42,762 nucleotides of DNA from assembly GCA_947446855.1 (NCBI GenBank), contig CANFIH010000014.1, positions 1-42,762 on the forward strand, in the 5' to 3' direction. Shown here piece after piece: positions 21,394 through 31,798 of this stretch. Positions within the stretch are counted from its first letter, which is position 1, and each line of letters starts with the position of its first letter. Below the pieces are notes generated by a model that was not told the origin of the DNA, made no database searches, and worked only from the letters and a program-made list of their open reading frames with translations. The translations under genes and the position numbers were made by a program. The DNA is from Burkholderiales bacterium (lineage in GTDB: Bacteria; Pseudomonadota; Gammaproteobacteria; Burkholderiales; Burkholderiaceae_C).

Positions 21394-22191
21394 TCAGGGC
21401 GACTGGCTGGTCTTGACGCTCGGTTCTTCGGGCGCCTGGGTGTGGCGAATAAAAATCTGCGCTGCCCAGATGCCGATTTCGTAGAGCAGGCACATCGGTA
21501 TCGCCAGCGCCAATTGGGAAACTACATCAGGCGGCGTCACAATCGCCGCAGCGACAAAGGCCACCACGATGAAGTAGCTGCGAAAGGCCTTGAGCTTGTC
21601 GATACCGACAATGCCCATGCGCGCCAGCACCACGACCACCACCGGGACTTCAAAGGCCAGGCCAAAGGCCAGGAACATGGACAGCACAAAGTCCAGGTAG
21701 GCCTCAATGTCGGGCGCAGCGGTAATGCTTTTGGGCGCAAAACCCTGAATGAATTTGAAGACTTGACCAAAAACGAAAAAGTAACAAAACGCCACGCCGA
21801 TGAAAAACAGCAGGGTGCTGGAGATCACCAATGGCAGCACCAGCTTCTTCTCGTGGGAATACAAACCTGGCGCAACAAAAGCCCAGACCTGCCACAGCAC
21901 AAAGGGTAAGGCCAGCAAAAAGGCCGCCACCATCATGATCTTGAGCGGCACCATGAAGGGGGAAATCACCGAGGTGGCAATCATGGTGGCCCCTTTGGGC
22001 AGGGATGCCACCAGCGGCTGCGCCAGCAAGTCGTACAGCGCCGCAGGGCCGGGATACAAAGCCAGTATGGCCACCGCAATGCCAACCGCAATGGCGGCCT
22101 TGATCAGGCGATCGCGCAACTCCACCAAGTGCGCCACAAAAGGCTGTTCGGTACCAGCGAGTTCGTCTTTATTGGAACGGTCAGAGGCCAT
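21394..22191 (-). CDS. tatC: Sec-independent protein translocase TatC
   Basis: PFVAHLVELRDRLIKAAIAVGIA; multi-TM; FGLAFEVPVVVVVLARMGIV; tatABC order. Confidence 0.97.
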   Translation of the reverse strand: MASDRSNKDELAGTEQPFVAHLVELRDRLIKAAIAVGIAVAILALYPGPAALYDLLAQPLVASLPKGATMIATSVISPFMVPLKIMMVAAFLLALPFVLWQVWAFVAPGLYSHEKKLVLPLVISSTLLFFIGVAFCYFFVFGQVFKFIQGFAPKSITAAPDIEAYLDFVLSMFLAFGLAFEVPVVVVVLARMGIVGIDKLKAFRSYFIVVAFVAAAIVTPPDVVSQLALAIPMCLLYEIGIWAAQIFIRHTQAPEEPSVKTSQSP

Positions 22192-22212
22192 GAAACGCTA
22201 TCAAAAAAAGCC

Positions 22213-22674
22213 TCAACTGGTGCGGCGGGGACGAAAACGCGCCACGCGGGCTGCGCCGGACAAAGCCTTGGTGCGCACGCCATTGCGTGCCTTGTACCAA
22301 TTGGGCGTGGCGCCCTGCTTCAGGCGCCAATTTTTTCCGGGATGCTTGTAGGTGGGGCCGTCGGGCACATAGTCCTCGGTTGCCGCTGCGTCTGCATTCG
22401 CAGTATCTGTCCAGGAGCTCTCGAAGTCGCTGGCCTGGGTCTGGATGGTGTTTTCCACGTCACGGGCGGCGCTTTCAACCGTCTCGCGCATTTTTTTCAA
22501 CTCGTCCATCTCCATGGCGCGGTTGACCTCGGCCTTGACGTCGGATACGTAACGCTGTGCCTTGCCCAGCAAGGTGCCCACAGTGCGCGCAACAGCCGGC
22601 AGCTTTTCAGGACCAATCACGATCAATGCGACAGCGCCAATCAGCGCTATCTTGGAGATACCGAGATCAATCAC
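22213..22674 (-). CDS. tatB: Sec-independent protein translocase TatB
   Basis: [38 protein letters not shown]. Confidence 0.96.
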   Translation of the reverse strand: MIDLGISKIALIGAVALIVIGPEKLPAVARTVGTLLGKAQRYVSDVKAEVNRAMEMDELKKMRETVESAARDVENTIQTQASDFESSWTDTANADAAATEDYVPDGPTYKHPGKNWRLKQGATPNWYKARNGVRTKALSGAARVARFRPRRTS

Positions 22675-22711
22675 GCCGGACTAACGCCAGCAGTACAGTG
22701 CGAAACGGAGA

Positions 22712-22948
22712 TCAAGACTTGTGCCGTGCTTCCACGTCAATCGTGTTCTTTTCTGAGGCGGCGTTGTTAGCAACCTGGCTGGGGGCAGCGGGCTTTTCCT
22801 CGGGACCGGTTCCGTCTTTCATGCCTTCCTTGAAACCCTTCACGGCACCACCCAGATCCTGGCCGATGTTTTTGAGTTTCTTGGTGCCGAAAATCATCAC
22901 AACGATGAGCAGAACGATCAACCAATGCCAAATTGAAAATGAACCCAT
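22712..22948 (-). CDS. tatA: Sec-independent protein translocase TatA
   Basis: [43 protein letters not shown]. Confidence 0.97.
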   Translation of the reverse strand: MGSFSIWHWLIVLLIVVMIFGTKKLKNIGQDLGGAVKGFKEGMKDGTGPEEKPAAPSQVANNAASEKNTIDVEARHKS

Positions 22949-22986
22949 TTATTTCTCCTAACAATTGATGTGAATTCTAGTCTGGG

Positions 22987-23361
22987 TTAGCCGCGCAACC
23001 AGGGTCTGGGGCCACCCATGACGTGAAAATGCAAATGCTGGACTTCCTGACCGCCCTCGCGCCCGGTATTGCTGACGACACGATAGCCGCCTTCCGGGTA
23101 CGGATTACAGCCCTGCTCCAAAGCCAGTCTGGGCACCAGGGCCATCATGCGCCCCAGCAAAGGCGCCTGTTCGGCCCCGATATGGGCCATAGAGGAAATG
23201 TGCATCTTCGGTATCAGCAAGAAATGTACCGGCGCCCATGGGTTGATATCGTGGAAGGCAAAGACCTCTTCGTCTTCGTACACAATTTTGGCGGGGATCT
23301 TCCTGGCGATGATCTTGCAGAAGATGCAATCCGGATCGTGCGGATGGTTGAGTTCACTCAT
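22987..23361 (-). CDS. hinT: HIT-family nucleotide-binding protein (start trimmed to MSELNHPHDPDCIFCKI)
   Basis: CIFCKIIARKIPAKIVYEDEEVFAFHDINPWAPVHFLLIPK and the HIT triad HLHFHVMGG. Confidence 0.94.
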   Translation of the reverse strand: MSELNHPHDPDCIFCKIIARKIPAKIVYEDEEVFAFHDINPWAPVHFLLIPKMHISSMAHIGAEQAPLLGRMMALVPRLALEQGCNPYPEGGYRVVSNTGREGGQEVQHLHFHVMGGPRPWLRG

Positions 23362-23762
23362 GTTTTTGTTCCTATTTCCTGACCTTTGTTCATGGCCATG
23401 AAGCCTGTGACGATGCGATACAGGAACCAGATCGAAATGACCGTCCACGCCATCCAACCCGGCACCAGAAAAAGAAACCAGAGCGGGACCGTAACCAAAT
23501 ACAGCGCGGCAGCAATCAGCACCGTACGGATGCGCCACCGAAAGTGGGATGCATGCCAGGTGCCTGCCGCCTTATCACGGTTGAGCATATCCAGAATGAG
23601 CGCCGCAATCAGTAACACCGGCCCCATTTGTCCGCCGGGAATCATGGCGCCCACAGCCACCAGCAAATGCAACACATAGCTGATGGTGCCCACGGTGTTG
23701 AGCGACTGCATTTTTTCCAGTTGCGCCTGGTCCGGGATCAATGGCGTCGTGAAGTCCTGCAT
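23358..23762 (-). CDS. small membrane protein, probably DUF4870-like
   Basis: 134 aa with about three predicted TM segments; ATGA overlap with hinT. Confidence 0.6.
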   Translation of the reverse strand: MQDFTTPLIPDQAQLEKMQSLNTVGTISYVLHLLVAVGAMIPGGQMGPVLLIAALILDMLNRDKAAGTWHASHFRWRIRTVLIAAALYLVTVPLWFLFLVPGWMAWTVISIWFLYRIVTGFMAMNKGQEIGTKT

Positions 23763-23767
23763 CCTAT

Positions 23768-24142
23768 TTACTCCCGCTCGCGCGCAATGGCTTTGCGCAA
23801 GGCTTTTTCCTCAATGCCGCTGGTGCCTTCGCGGCGCTGCAATTCATCAATCACGTCTGCAGGAGTCAGGTCGTAGTGGGCAAGTGCAATCATGCAGTGG
23901 AACCACAGGTCGGCCACTTCGTAAACAATTTTGGTCTTGTCGCCACCATGGTCGGCGTCCTTGGCGGCCATGACCACCTCGGTGGCCTCTTCGCCAATCT
24001 TCTTGAGAAAGCTGTCGGGCCCCTTGTGTAGCAAGCGTGCAACATAACTGGCATTGGCGTCGCCACCGTTGACGGCCTTGCGGCTCTCGATGACGGCGGC
24101 CAAACGGGCGAGTGCGTCCTGGGAGGTGGTTGTAAAAGACAT
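23768..24142 (-). CDS. hisE: phosphoribosyl-ATP pyrophosphatase
   Basis: [31 protein letters not shown]...[14 protein letters not shown]. Confidence 0.96.
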   Translation of the reverse strand: MSFTTTSQDALARLAAVIESRKAVNGGDANASYVARLLHKGPDSFLKKIGEEATEVVMAAKDADHGGDKTKIVYEVADLWFHCMIALAHYDLTPADVIDELQRREGTSGIEEKALRKAIARERE

Positions 24143-24146
24143 AAGC

Positions 24147-24536
24147 TTACTTGTAGATGGATGCGGGATCTTTCAAGACCGGGTCGGCACTTTGCCAGGC
24201 TCCGTCCTTCAAGATACTGAAAAAACAGCTGTGGCGACCGGTGTGGCAGGCAATGCCGGGCTCATGACCCAACTGTGTAATCTTGAGCAGCACCACATCG
24301 TTGTCGCAATCGATGCGTATTTCGTGCACGGTTTGCACATGGCCGGACTCTTCGCCCTTGAACCACAACTTGTCGCGCGAACGGCTGAAATACACCGCCC
24401 GGCCCAGCTCGGCGGTCTTCTGCAGCGCCTCGCGGTTCATCCACGCAAACATCAGGACATCGTTGCTGCCCTGCTCCTGCGCGATCACGGGCACCAGGCC
24501 CTGCGCATCCCATTTGACTTCGTCTAACCAGTTCAT
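24147..24536 (-). CDS. hisI: phosphoribosyl-AMP cyclohydrolase
   Basis: [61 protein letters not shown]. Confidence 0.97.
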   Translation of the reverse strand: MNWLDEVKWDAQGLVPVIAQEQGSNDVLMFAWMNREALQKTAELGRAVYFSRSRDKLWFKGEESGHVQTVHEIRIDCDNDVVLLKITQLGHEPGIACHTGRHSCFFSILKDGAWQSADPVLKDPASIYK

Positions 24537-24650
24537 ACGAGGATTGTCCGTGATTTGAAAAATGAAGATTCGGCCACAAACATTTCGGTGGCATTACCGC
24601 AAGTGCGAGGAACTAGCCCAGCCCACAGTGCAGGCCACCGAGCCTCCAGG

Positions 24651-24731
24651 GATACCGCAGAACCGGCTTCGCCGGGCCGCTGGTATCGTCCCCGGCAGGG
24701 GGAAACAGACTTGCGACACGCAGTGCGCAAG
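24651..24731 (-). repeat. Copy B of a two-hairpin intergenic element (copy A at 7684-7760)
   Basis: Hairpin 1 at 24651-24687 (GATACC-G-CAG-AA-CCGGC-TTC-GCCGG-G-CCG-CT-GGTATC), possible TCCCC-GGCAG-GGGGA middle stem, hairpin 2 at 24710-24731 (CTTGC-GACACGCAGTGC-GCAAG). Confidence 0.8.
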
Positions 24732-24743
24732 GCTGATAGGAGG

Positions 24744-25541
24744 TTACCTTCTTACCGGTATGCCGCGTTCGGCCATGCGCGCCTTGGCCTGAGCCACGGT
24801 GAACTCGCCGTAATGGAAGATGCTGGCGGCCAGCACGGCATCGGCGCCGCCCTGTTGCACCCCATCGGCCAGATGGTCCAGCGTGCCGACACCACCGGAG
24901 GCGATCACCGGCACCGGCACCGCATCGGCCACAGCCCGCGTGAGTTGCAGATCAAAGCCCGACTTGGTGCCATCGCGGTCCATGCTGGTGAGCAGAATTT
25001 CGCCGGCGCCGCGCCTTGCCATCTCGGCGGCCCACTGCACCGCGTCCAGGCCGACGTTTTTGCGCCCGCCATGGCTGTACACATCCCAGCCCGGACCAAT
25101 CGCTACGCCGTTAATCAGACGCAGCGCGTCTTCGGCCGAGCGGCGTTTGGCATCGATGGCCACCACAATGCACTGCGCACCGTATTTGAGGGACGCGTCT
25201 TCAATGATTTGGGGATTAGAAATAGCGGCCGAGTTGAAGCTGACCTTGTCCGCACCAGCATTGAGCAGGCGGCGCACATCTTCCACCACGCGCACACCAC
25301 CACCCACTGTCAGCGGAATGAACACCTGGGAGGCCACGGCTTCAATGATGTGGAGGATCAGATCGCGACCATCGCTGGTGGCCGTGATGTCCAAAAACGT
25401 GAGCTCGTCTGCGCCCTGCTCGTTGTAGCGTGCGGCGATTTCGACCGGATCCCCGGCATCGCGCAGTTCTACGAAATTGACACCTTTGACGACTCTGCCG
25501 CCCGTGACGTCGAGGCAGGGAATGATGCGTTTTGCGAGCAT
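24744..25541 (-). CDS. hisF: imidazole glycerol phosphate synthase subunit HisF
   Basis: [54 protein letters not shown]. Confidence 0.98.
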   Translation of the reverse strand: MLAKRIIPCLDVTGGRVVKGVNFVELRDAGDPVEIAARYNEQGADELTFLDITATSDGRDLILHIIEAVASQVFIPLTVGGGVRVVEDVRRLLNAGADKVSFNSAAISNPQIIEDASLKYGAQCIVVAIDAKRRSAEDALRLINGVAIGPGWDVYSHGGRKNVGLDAVQWAAEMARRGAGEILLTSMDRDGTKSGFDLQLTRAVADAVPVPVIASGGVGTLDHLADGVQQGGADAVLAASIFHYGEFTVAQAKARMAERGIPVRR

Positions 25542-26281
25542 CAGCCGTTCAACTCATCAGCAAGCTCTTGCGCCTTTTCAAAGTCCAGATCACCGCTGTA
25601 AATAGCGCGTCCGCAAATCACGCCTTCGACTCCGTCATCTTCCACGTCACAAAGGGCTTCGATATCGGCCATATTGGACAGACCGCCTGAGGCAATCACG
25701 GGAATGGTCAGGGCCTGCGCCAGCTTGACGGTGGCCTCGATATTGATGCCGCTGAGCATGCCATCACGACCAATATCGGTATAAATGATCGATTCCACGC
25801 CATAGTCTTCAAACTTCTTGCCCAGGTCGATCACGTCATGGCGGGTCAGTTTGCTCCAACCGTCGGTCGCCACCTTGCCATCACGCGCATCCAGACCCAC
25901 GATGATGTGGCCGCCAAACGCGGTGCAAGCGTCCTGCAGAAAGCCGGGGTTCTTCACGGCCGCGGTACCAATGATGACGTAGCGCAGGCCTGCGTCCAGA
26001 TAGCGCTCGATGGTGTCCAGGTCGCGGATACCGCCGCCCAGCTGAACGTCCACCTCGCTACCCACTTCCTTGAGAATCTTGCGGATGGCAGCCTCATTTT
26101 TAGGATGCCCGGCAAAAGCGCCGTTCAGGTCCACCAAGTGCAAGCGCCTGGCCCCCTTGGTAACCCAACTTCGGGCCATGACCGCGGGGTCTTCTCCGAA
26201 GGTAGTGGATTGGTCCATATCGCCTTGTTTAAGGCGAACACAGTGACCGTCTTTCAGGTCAATCGCAGGGATGAGCAGCAT
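25541..26281 (-). CDS. hisA: phosphoribosylformimino-5-aminoimidazole carboxamide ribotide isomerase
   Basis: [32 protein letters not shown]. Confidence 0.98.
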   Translation of the reverse strand: MLLIPAIDLKDGHCVRLKQGDMDQSTTFGEDPAVMARSWVTKGARRLHLVDLNGAFAGHPKNEAAIRKILKEVGSEVDVQLGGGIRDLDTIERYLDAGLRYVIIGTAAVKNPGFLQDACTAFGGHIIVGLDARDGKVATDGWSKLTRHDVIDLGKKFEDYGVESIIYTDIGRDGMLSGINIEATVKLAQALTIPVIASGGLSNMADIEALCDVEDDGVEGVICGRAIYSGDLDFEKAQELADELNG

Positions 26282-26308
26282 GATGGCGGGTTTAGCCGAG
26301 AGAAAGGA

Positions 26309-26965
26309 TCAGGGATTCCAGTGAAGGAAATTGCGATAGAGGGACAAGCCGTGCTCTGCACTTTTTTCGGGATGGAATTGGGTTGCGAAAATATTATCGC
26401 GCGCAATCGCGCAAGAGAACCGTTGCCCATAGTCCGTTTCGCCCACGCTGTGGCTTATATCTGACGGTTTGGCGTAGTAACTGTGCACAAAATAGAAGTA
26501 ACTGCCATCCGGCACCTCACCCCAGACCGGATGGCGGGGCACTCCGTGGGCGGTTTGCCAGACCTGGTTCCAGCCCATTTGCGGCACTTTGTAGCGGCTG
26601 CCATCGGGCTGCAACTGCCCGGCCAGCTCAAACTTGACCACGTCACCTGGTATCAAACCAAGGCAAGGGGTATCGAGTTCCTGGCTGTGGTTCAGCAGCA
26701 TTTGCATACCCACGCACACGCCCATGAGCGGCTTGTTGCGGGCGGCGTGCATCACTGCGTCGAACATGCCGCATGCGTGCAGATCCTGCATGCAGTCGCG
26801 CATACCGCCCTGCCCCGGCAGCACCACGCGGTCGGCGTCCAGTACCTCTTGCGCCGTGCGCGCCCACACCACTTCTACACCGGCATCGGCCGCCACGTGC
26901 ATCACCGCCTGGGTGACCGAGCGCAGATTGCCCATGCCGTAATCGACTACCGCAACCTTCTTCAT
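26309..26965 (-). CDS. hisH: imidazole glycerol phosphate synthase subunit HisH
   Basis: [41 protein letters not shown] (glutaminase Cys), [13 protein letters not shown]. Confidence 0.97.
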   Translation of the reverse strand: MKKVAVVDYGMGNLRSVTQAVMHVAADAGVEVVWARTAQEVLDADRVVLPGQGGMRDCMQDLHACGMFDAVMHAARNKPLMGVCVGMQMLLNHSQELDTPCLGLIPGDVVKFELAGQLQPDGSRYKVPQMGWNQVWQTAHGVPRHPVWGEVPDGSYFYFVHSYYAKPSDISHSVGETDYGQRFSCAIARDNIFATQFHPEKSAEHGLSLYRNFLHWNP

Positions 26966-26972
26966 ATCAGTA

Positions 26973-27049
26973 CCGCCCGGCCGCCCGAAGGTGCTGATGG
27001 CTCCCCCTCGGGGGGCAGCGAACGAAGTGAGCGTGGGGGCTGTTTCATC
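26973..27049 (+). repeat. GC-rich intergenic repeat, family 2, copy C
   Basis: CGCCCGGCCGCCCGAAGG..CTCCCCCTCGGGGGGCAGCGAACGAAGTGAGCGTGGGGGCTGTTTCATC; shares blocks with 32558-32636 (opposite strand) and more weakly with 37522-37610. Confidence 0.7.
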
Positions 27050-27682
27050 TTAGAGCGAGCCCTTGGTCGAAGGAATGGTGCCCACCGTGCGCGGGTCGAT
27101 CTCGAGCGCAGAGCGCAGGGCACGGGCAAAGGCCTTGAACACGGTCTCGGCCTGGTGGTGCGCGTTCTCGCCCTTGAGGTTGTCGATGTGCAGCGTAACA
27201 AAGGCGTGGTTCACAAAGCCCTGGAAAAACTCATGGGTCAGCTGGGTGTCAAACGCACCGATCATGCCGCTCTTGAAGGGCACATCCATTACCAGGCCGG
27301 GACGGCCGGAAAAGTCGATCACCACGCGCGACAGGGCTTCATCCAGCGGCACGTAAGCATGGCCGTAGCGGCGAATGCCCTTCTTATCGCCAATGGCTTG
27401 GTGCACGGCCTGGCCCAGGGTGATGCCCACATCTTCCACGGTGTGGTGGCCGTCGATGTGCAGGTCGCCATCAGCCTCAATGTCCAAGTCGATCAGGCCG
27501 TGGCGGGCAATCTGGTCCAGCATGTGGTCAAAGAAGCCGATGCCGGTGGACAGGCGGCTTTTTCCCGTGCCATCCAGATTGACCTTGACGCAGATGCGGG
27601 TCTCCGCCGTATTGCGTGACACCTCGGCAATGCGGGGAGGAGTCGGAGCGGCCGGAACTTCGGTCAAGGGATAGTTACTCAT
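27050..27682 (-). CDS. hisB: imidazoleglycerol-phosphate dehydratase (start trimmed to [13 protein letters not shown])
   Basis: [61 protein letters not shown]. Confidence 0.97.
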   Translation of the reverse strand: MSNYPLTEVPAAPTPPRIAEVSRNTAETRICVKVNLDGTGKSRLSTGIGFFDHMLDQIARHGLIDLDIEADGDLHIDGHHTVEDVGITLGQAVHQAIGDKKGIRRYGHAYVPLDEALSRVVIDFSGRPGLVMDVPFKSGMIGAFDTQLTHEFFQGFVNHAFVTLHIDNLKGENAHHQAETVFKAFARALRSALEIDPRTVGTIPSTKGSL

Positions 27683-27795
27683 AGGATTTCCTGTAGGGTT
27701 GCCGGCATAAGCGCGTAATCGGCAGCGGTGGCGACGCTGAAGCACAAACAAATTGGAAGCATGGTCCACATTGTAGAAACCTTCCTTCAAGCAAC

Positions 27796-28194
27796 TCAGC
27801 AAGGATAGACAGTGCTCAGCGCATTGCCCATGACCAATTGCACCGGCATATCGGCCTCGTACAGATCGCTGTTGCGTTTGAGTTCGGTCTGATACAGCCC
27901 CTCGGCCATGGCGGGCTCCAAGCGGCGGCTGTTCAGACAGATCGAGGCCATGGCACCGGCGCGCACGCCCTGGTCATGCGCTGCAAGCGTACCTTCCATG
28001 ACACCAACCAGGTAGTAGCGCTTGTAGTTGGCGCCCTGCTTGGCATCGGACTTCTCCAGCGCACGCAGCTCACGGATGGACATGGCCTGTGCCGCCTGCA
28101 CCGACATGGCAAGCAGGCCCACAACAGCAGCCGCGCGCCAGTGCATCAGCCGCCGAAGCGTACGCAGTTTGGTGAAGGGCAACAAAGGCGGCAT
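27796..28194 (-). CDS. putative secreted protein of unknown function between hisD and hisB (alternative start at 28146)
   Basis: Signal-peptide-like [28 protein letters not shown]; mature part has two Cys (SICLN and a C-terminal YPC). Confidence 0.7.
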   Translation of the reverse strand: MPPLLPFTKLRTLRRLMHWRAAAVVGLLAMSVQAAQAMSIRELRALEKSDAKQGANYKRYYLVGVMEGTLAAHDQGVRAGAMASICLNSRRLEPAMAEGLYQTELKRNSDLYEADMPVQLVMGNALSTVYPC

Positions 28195-28223
28195 GGCTGT
28201 CAGTCGCTTGATTGGCGATGTTC

Positions 28224-29591
28224 TTATTGCTTCAGGCGCATTTGCGCGGCCCGGGCATGTGCCTGCAGACCCTCGCCATAGGCCAACTCGGCAGCAATCG
28301 GTCCCAGCACCTGGGCACCAGCCTCGCTGACCTCGATCAGGCTGCTGCGCTTCTGAAAGTCGTAGACGCCAAGGGGGCTGGAGAACCGCGCCGTGCCACT
28401 GGTGGGCAGCACGTGGTTGGGGCCGGCACAGTAGTCGCCCAGGGACTCGCTGGTGAACGCCCCCAGAAAGATGGCACCGGCGTGTTTGAGCAGAGGCTCC
28501 CAGTGGTGCGCCTCGCTGCTGGAGACTTCGAGGTGTTCGGGTGCAATCCGGTTACTGATGGCGCAGGCTTCTTCCATGCTGCGTGTGAGGATCAGGGCAC
28601 CGCGGTCGTTCAGGCTCTTGGCAATGATGGCGGCGCGCGGCATCTCGGGCAGCAGGCGGTTGATCTCGCGCTGCACCGCATCCAGATAAGCCGCATCGGG
28701 GCACAGCAAAATGCTTTGCGCCAGCTCGTCGTGCTCGGCCTGTGAAAAAAGGTCCATGGCCACCCACTCGGGCGGCGTTGTGCCGTCGGCCAGCACCAGG
28801 ATTTCGCTGGGGCCGGCAATCATGTCAATGCCTACGGTGCCAAAGACGCGGCGCTTGGCAGCAGCCACATAGGCGTTGCCGGGGCCGGTGATCTTGTCCA
28901 CCGCAGGAATGGTGGCCGTGCCATAGGCCAGGGCCGCCACAGCCTGCGCGCCGCCGATGGTGAAGGCACGCGTCACGCCAGCCACATAGGCGGCGGCCAG
29001 CACCAACTCATTGCGTTCGCCCTTGGACGCGCCCGCGTTACCGCTACCGCCGGTGGCCACGCTGCCACGCACCGGGGTTGGCACCACCATGATGATTTCC
29101 TGCACACCGGCCACATGGGCCGGCACCGCATTCATGATCAGGCTGGAGGGATAGGAGGCCTTGCCGCCGGGCACGTAAATGCCGACGCGGTCCAACGGCG
29201 TGACTTTTTGACCCAAGAGGCTGCCGTTTTCGTCGCGGTAGCTCCAGCTTTCGCCGCAGGCTTTTTTCTGTGCCTCGTGGTAGCTGCGCACGCGGCGCTC
29301 GGCATCCTGCAGGGCCTTGCGCTGGGCTTCGGGAATGCTGTCAAAGGCGGCCTTGAAGTCGGCCTGCGAGAGCTCCAGTTCGGCCACGCTGCTGGCGTTC
29401 AAGCCATCAAAGCGCGCGGTGTACTCCAGCACAGCTGAATCGCCACGCTGCTGCACATCGCCCAGGATGTCGGCCACACGCTGCTCGATGGCCGCATCCG
29501 CATCCGCAGACCAATGCCGTAGGGCTGTGAGGCGCGCCTCAAAGTCCACGTCGGCAGTGGAAAGTCGAATGGGATTTGCTTGCATTGTCAT
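28224..29591 (-). CDS. hisD: histidinol dehydrogenase
   Basis: 455 aa: [90 protein letters not shown]. Confidence 0.97.
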   Translation of the reverse strand: MTMQANPIRLSTADVDFEARLTALRHWSADADAAIEQRVADILGDVQQRGDSAVLEYTARFDGLNASSVAELELSQADFKAAFDSIPEAQRKALQDAERRVRSYHEAQKKACGESWSYRDENGSLLGQKVTPLDRVGIYVPGGKASYPSSLIMNAVPAHVAGVQEIIMVVPTPVRGSVATGGSGNAGASKGERNELVLAAAYVAGVTRAFTIGGAQAVAALAYGTATIPAVDKITGPGNAYVAAAKRRVFGTVGIDMIAGPSEILVLADGTTPPEWVAMDLFSQAEHDELAQSILLCPDAAYLDAVQREINRLLPEMPRAAIIAKSLNDRGALILTRSMEEACAISNRIAPEHLEVSSSEAHHWEPLLKHAGAIFLGAFTSESLGDYCAGPNHVLPTSGTARFSSPLGVYDFQKRSSLIEVSEAGAQVLGPIAAELAYGEGLQAHARAAQMRLKQ

Positions 29592-29623
29592 GGCGTGAAT
29601 GGAGGTTACTACGAGGGGGAAAA

Positions 29624-30262
29624 TTACTTGCCGACAGCGCCGGCAAAGGCATTGATGATGGCGCGAATCGGCTCCTGCTTGAGCTTGAGCGCGGCCTGGT
29701 TCACCACCAGGCGCGAGCTGATGTCCATGATGCGTTCGACTTCCACCAGGTGGTTGGCCTTGAGCGTGTTGCCGGTGGACACCAGGTCGACGATGGCATC
29801 AGCCAGGCCCACCAGGGGTGCCAGCTCCATGCTGCCGTAGAGCTTGATCAGGTCCACGTGCACACCTTTGGAAGCGAAGAACTCGCGCGCGATCGCCACG
29901 TACTTGGTGGCGACTTTCAGGCGCGAGCCCTGCTTGACGGCGGAGGCGTAATCAAAGTCGGCACGCACCGCCACGCTGATGCGGCACTTGGCAATCTGCA
30001 AATCCAGCGGCTGGTACAGGCCCTGGCTGCCATGCTCGAGCAGGGTGTCCTTGCCGGTAATGCCCATGTCGGCACCGCCGTACTGCACATAGGTGGGCAC
30101 GTCGGTGGCGCGCACCACCAGCACGCGTACGTTGGGCTGGTTGGTGTCCAGAATCAGCTTGCGCGATTTTTCCGGATCGTCCAGCACCTCGATGCCGGCC
30201 GCCTTGAGCAGCGGCACGGTTTCTTCGAAGATGCGGCCTTTGGAGAGTGCGAGGGTAATCAC
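29624..30262 (-). CDS. hisG: ATP phosphoribosyltransferase, short form
   Basis: [72 protein letters not shown]. Confidence 0.97.
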   Translation of the reverse strand: MITLALSKGRIFEETVPLLKAAGIEVLDDPEKSRKLILDTNQPNVRVLVVRATDVPTYVQYGGADMGITGKDTLLEHGSQGLYQPLDLQIAKCRISVAVRADFDYASAVKQGSRLKVATKYVAIAREFFASKGVHVDLIKLYGSMELAPLVGLADAIVDLVSTGNTLKANHLVEVERIMDISSRLVVNQAALKLKQEPIRAIINAFAGAVGK

Positions 30263-31524
30263 TTCGTTCTTTCGATATCGGCACCAATGCCGCGCAATTT
30301 CGCTTCCATCTGGTCGTAGCCACGGTCCAGGTGGTAGATGCGGTCGACCAGGGTCTCCCCCTCGGCCACCAGACCGGCAATCACCAGACTGGCAGAAGCG
30401 CGCAGGTCGGTGGCCATGACGGTGGCGCCGGACAACTTTTCCACGCCCTCGATCACCGCCACCTTGCCGTCGATCTGGATGTGCGCGCCCAGGCGCACCA
30501 TCTCGTTGACGTGCATGAAGCGGTTTTCAAAAATCGTCTCGGTTACCTTGCTCGGACCCTGCGACACCGCATTGAGGGCCATGAACTGCGCCTGCATGTC
30601 GGTAGGAAAGCCGGGGTATTCGGTGGTGCGAAAGCTCTGGGCTTTGAGGCGGCCTTGCGACTGCACGCGGATGCCATCTTCCTGTGCCGTGATGGTGGCA
30701 CCGGCATCGCGCAGCTTGTCGATGACGGCATCCAGATGTTCGGCACGGCCATGCTTCAGGAACACATCGCCGCCCGTGGCGGCCACAGCGCACAAAAAGG
30801 TACCGGTCTCGATGCGGTCGGCCACCACCTGGTGGCTGCAGCCGTGCAGGGATTCGACGCCCTGGATGCGGATGCGGCTGGTGCCGTGGCCTTCAATCCT
30901 GGCGCCCATGCGGATCAGCAGCTCGGCCAGGTCGGGAATCTCCGGCTCCTGGGCGGCGTTTTCCAGCAGGGTCTCTCCCTCGGCCAGGGCGGCGGCCATC
31001 AGGAAGTTTTCGGTGCCGGTAACGGTGACCATGTCGGTGGCAATGCGTGCACCCTTCAGGCGTGTGCGGCCAGGCGCCAACCTGGCGACCATGTAGCCGT
31101 GCTCCACGTCGATCACGGCACCCATGGCGGCCAGGCCTTTGAGGTGCTGGTCCACCGGGCGCGAGCCAATGGCACAGCCGCCGGGCAAGGACACCTTGGC
31201 ATGGCCAAAGCGTGCCAGCAAGGGGCCCAGGGCCAGCACGGAGGCGCGCATGGTTTTCACCAACTCGTAGGGTGCTTCCGGATTGTTCAGGGCACCGGCA
31301 TTCAGCACCACTGAGCCATCGGCCTGCACATCGGCAGTGACGCCCATATTGCGGATCAGCTTGAGCATGGTGGACACGTCCTGCAGACGTGGCACGTTGT
31401 GCAGCGTGAGCGTGTCGGCCGTCAGCAGTGCGGCGCACAGCTCGGGCAGCGCGGCATTCTTGGCGCCGGAAATCAGCACCTCGCCATGCAATGGACGGCC
31501 ACCGCGAATCAGTAGTTTGTCCAT
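30259..31524 (-). CDS. murA: UDP-N-acetylglucosamine 1-carboxyvinyltransferase (start trimmed to MDKLLIRGG)
   Basis: [65 protein letters not shown]. Confidence 0.97.
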   Translation of the reverse strand: MDKLLIRGGRPLHGEVLISGAKNAALPELCAALLTADTLTLHNVPRLQDVSTMLKLIRNMGVTADVQADGSVVLNAGALNNPEAPYELVKTMRASVLALGPLLARFGHAKVSLPGGCAIGSRPVDQHLKGLAAMGAVIDVEHGYMVARLAPGRTRLKGARIATDMVTVTGTENFLMAAALAEGETLLENAAQEPEIPDLAELLIRMGARIEGHGTSRIRIQGVESLHGCSHQVVADRIETGTFLCAVAATGGDVFLKHGRAEHLDAVIDKLRDAGATITAQEDGIRVQSQGRLKAQSFRTTEYPGFPTDMQAQFMALNAVSQGPSKVTETIFENRFMHVNEMVRLGAHIQIDGKVAVIEGVEKLSGATVMATDLRASASLVIAGLVAEGETLVDRIYHLDRGYDQMEAKLRGIGADIERTK

Positions 31525-31763
31525 CAGGCTTGGGCGGCCCACTCGGCCGGCGTAAAGGTTTTCATGGAAAGCGCATGCACTTCATCGGTCTTCATGCGGT
31601 TACCCAGCGTGGCGTACACCTGTTGGTGGCGCTGGATGGCGCGCTTGCCCTCAAAAGCGCTGGACACGATGGTGGCGTACCAATGGCGGCCATCACCTTC
31701 CATTGCACATTGCTCGCACGGCAGTCCGGCGGTGATCAGGTTTTTAAGTTCTTCTGCGGTCAT
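31524..31763 (-). CDS. BolA/IbaG-family protein
   Basis: 79 aa: [75 protein letters not shown]; next to murA. Confidence 0.9.
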   Translation of the reverse strand: MTAEELKNLITAGLPCEQCAMEGDGRHWYATIVSSAFEGKRAIQRHQQVYATLGNRMKTDEVHALSMKTFTPAEWAAQA

Positions 31764-31798
31764 GGGGATGCGGGCAAGCCGAAAGGTTAACGTGAAAT

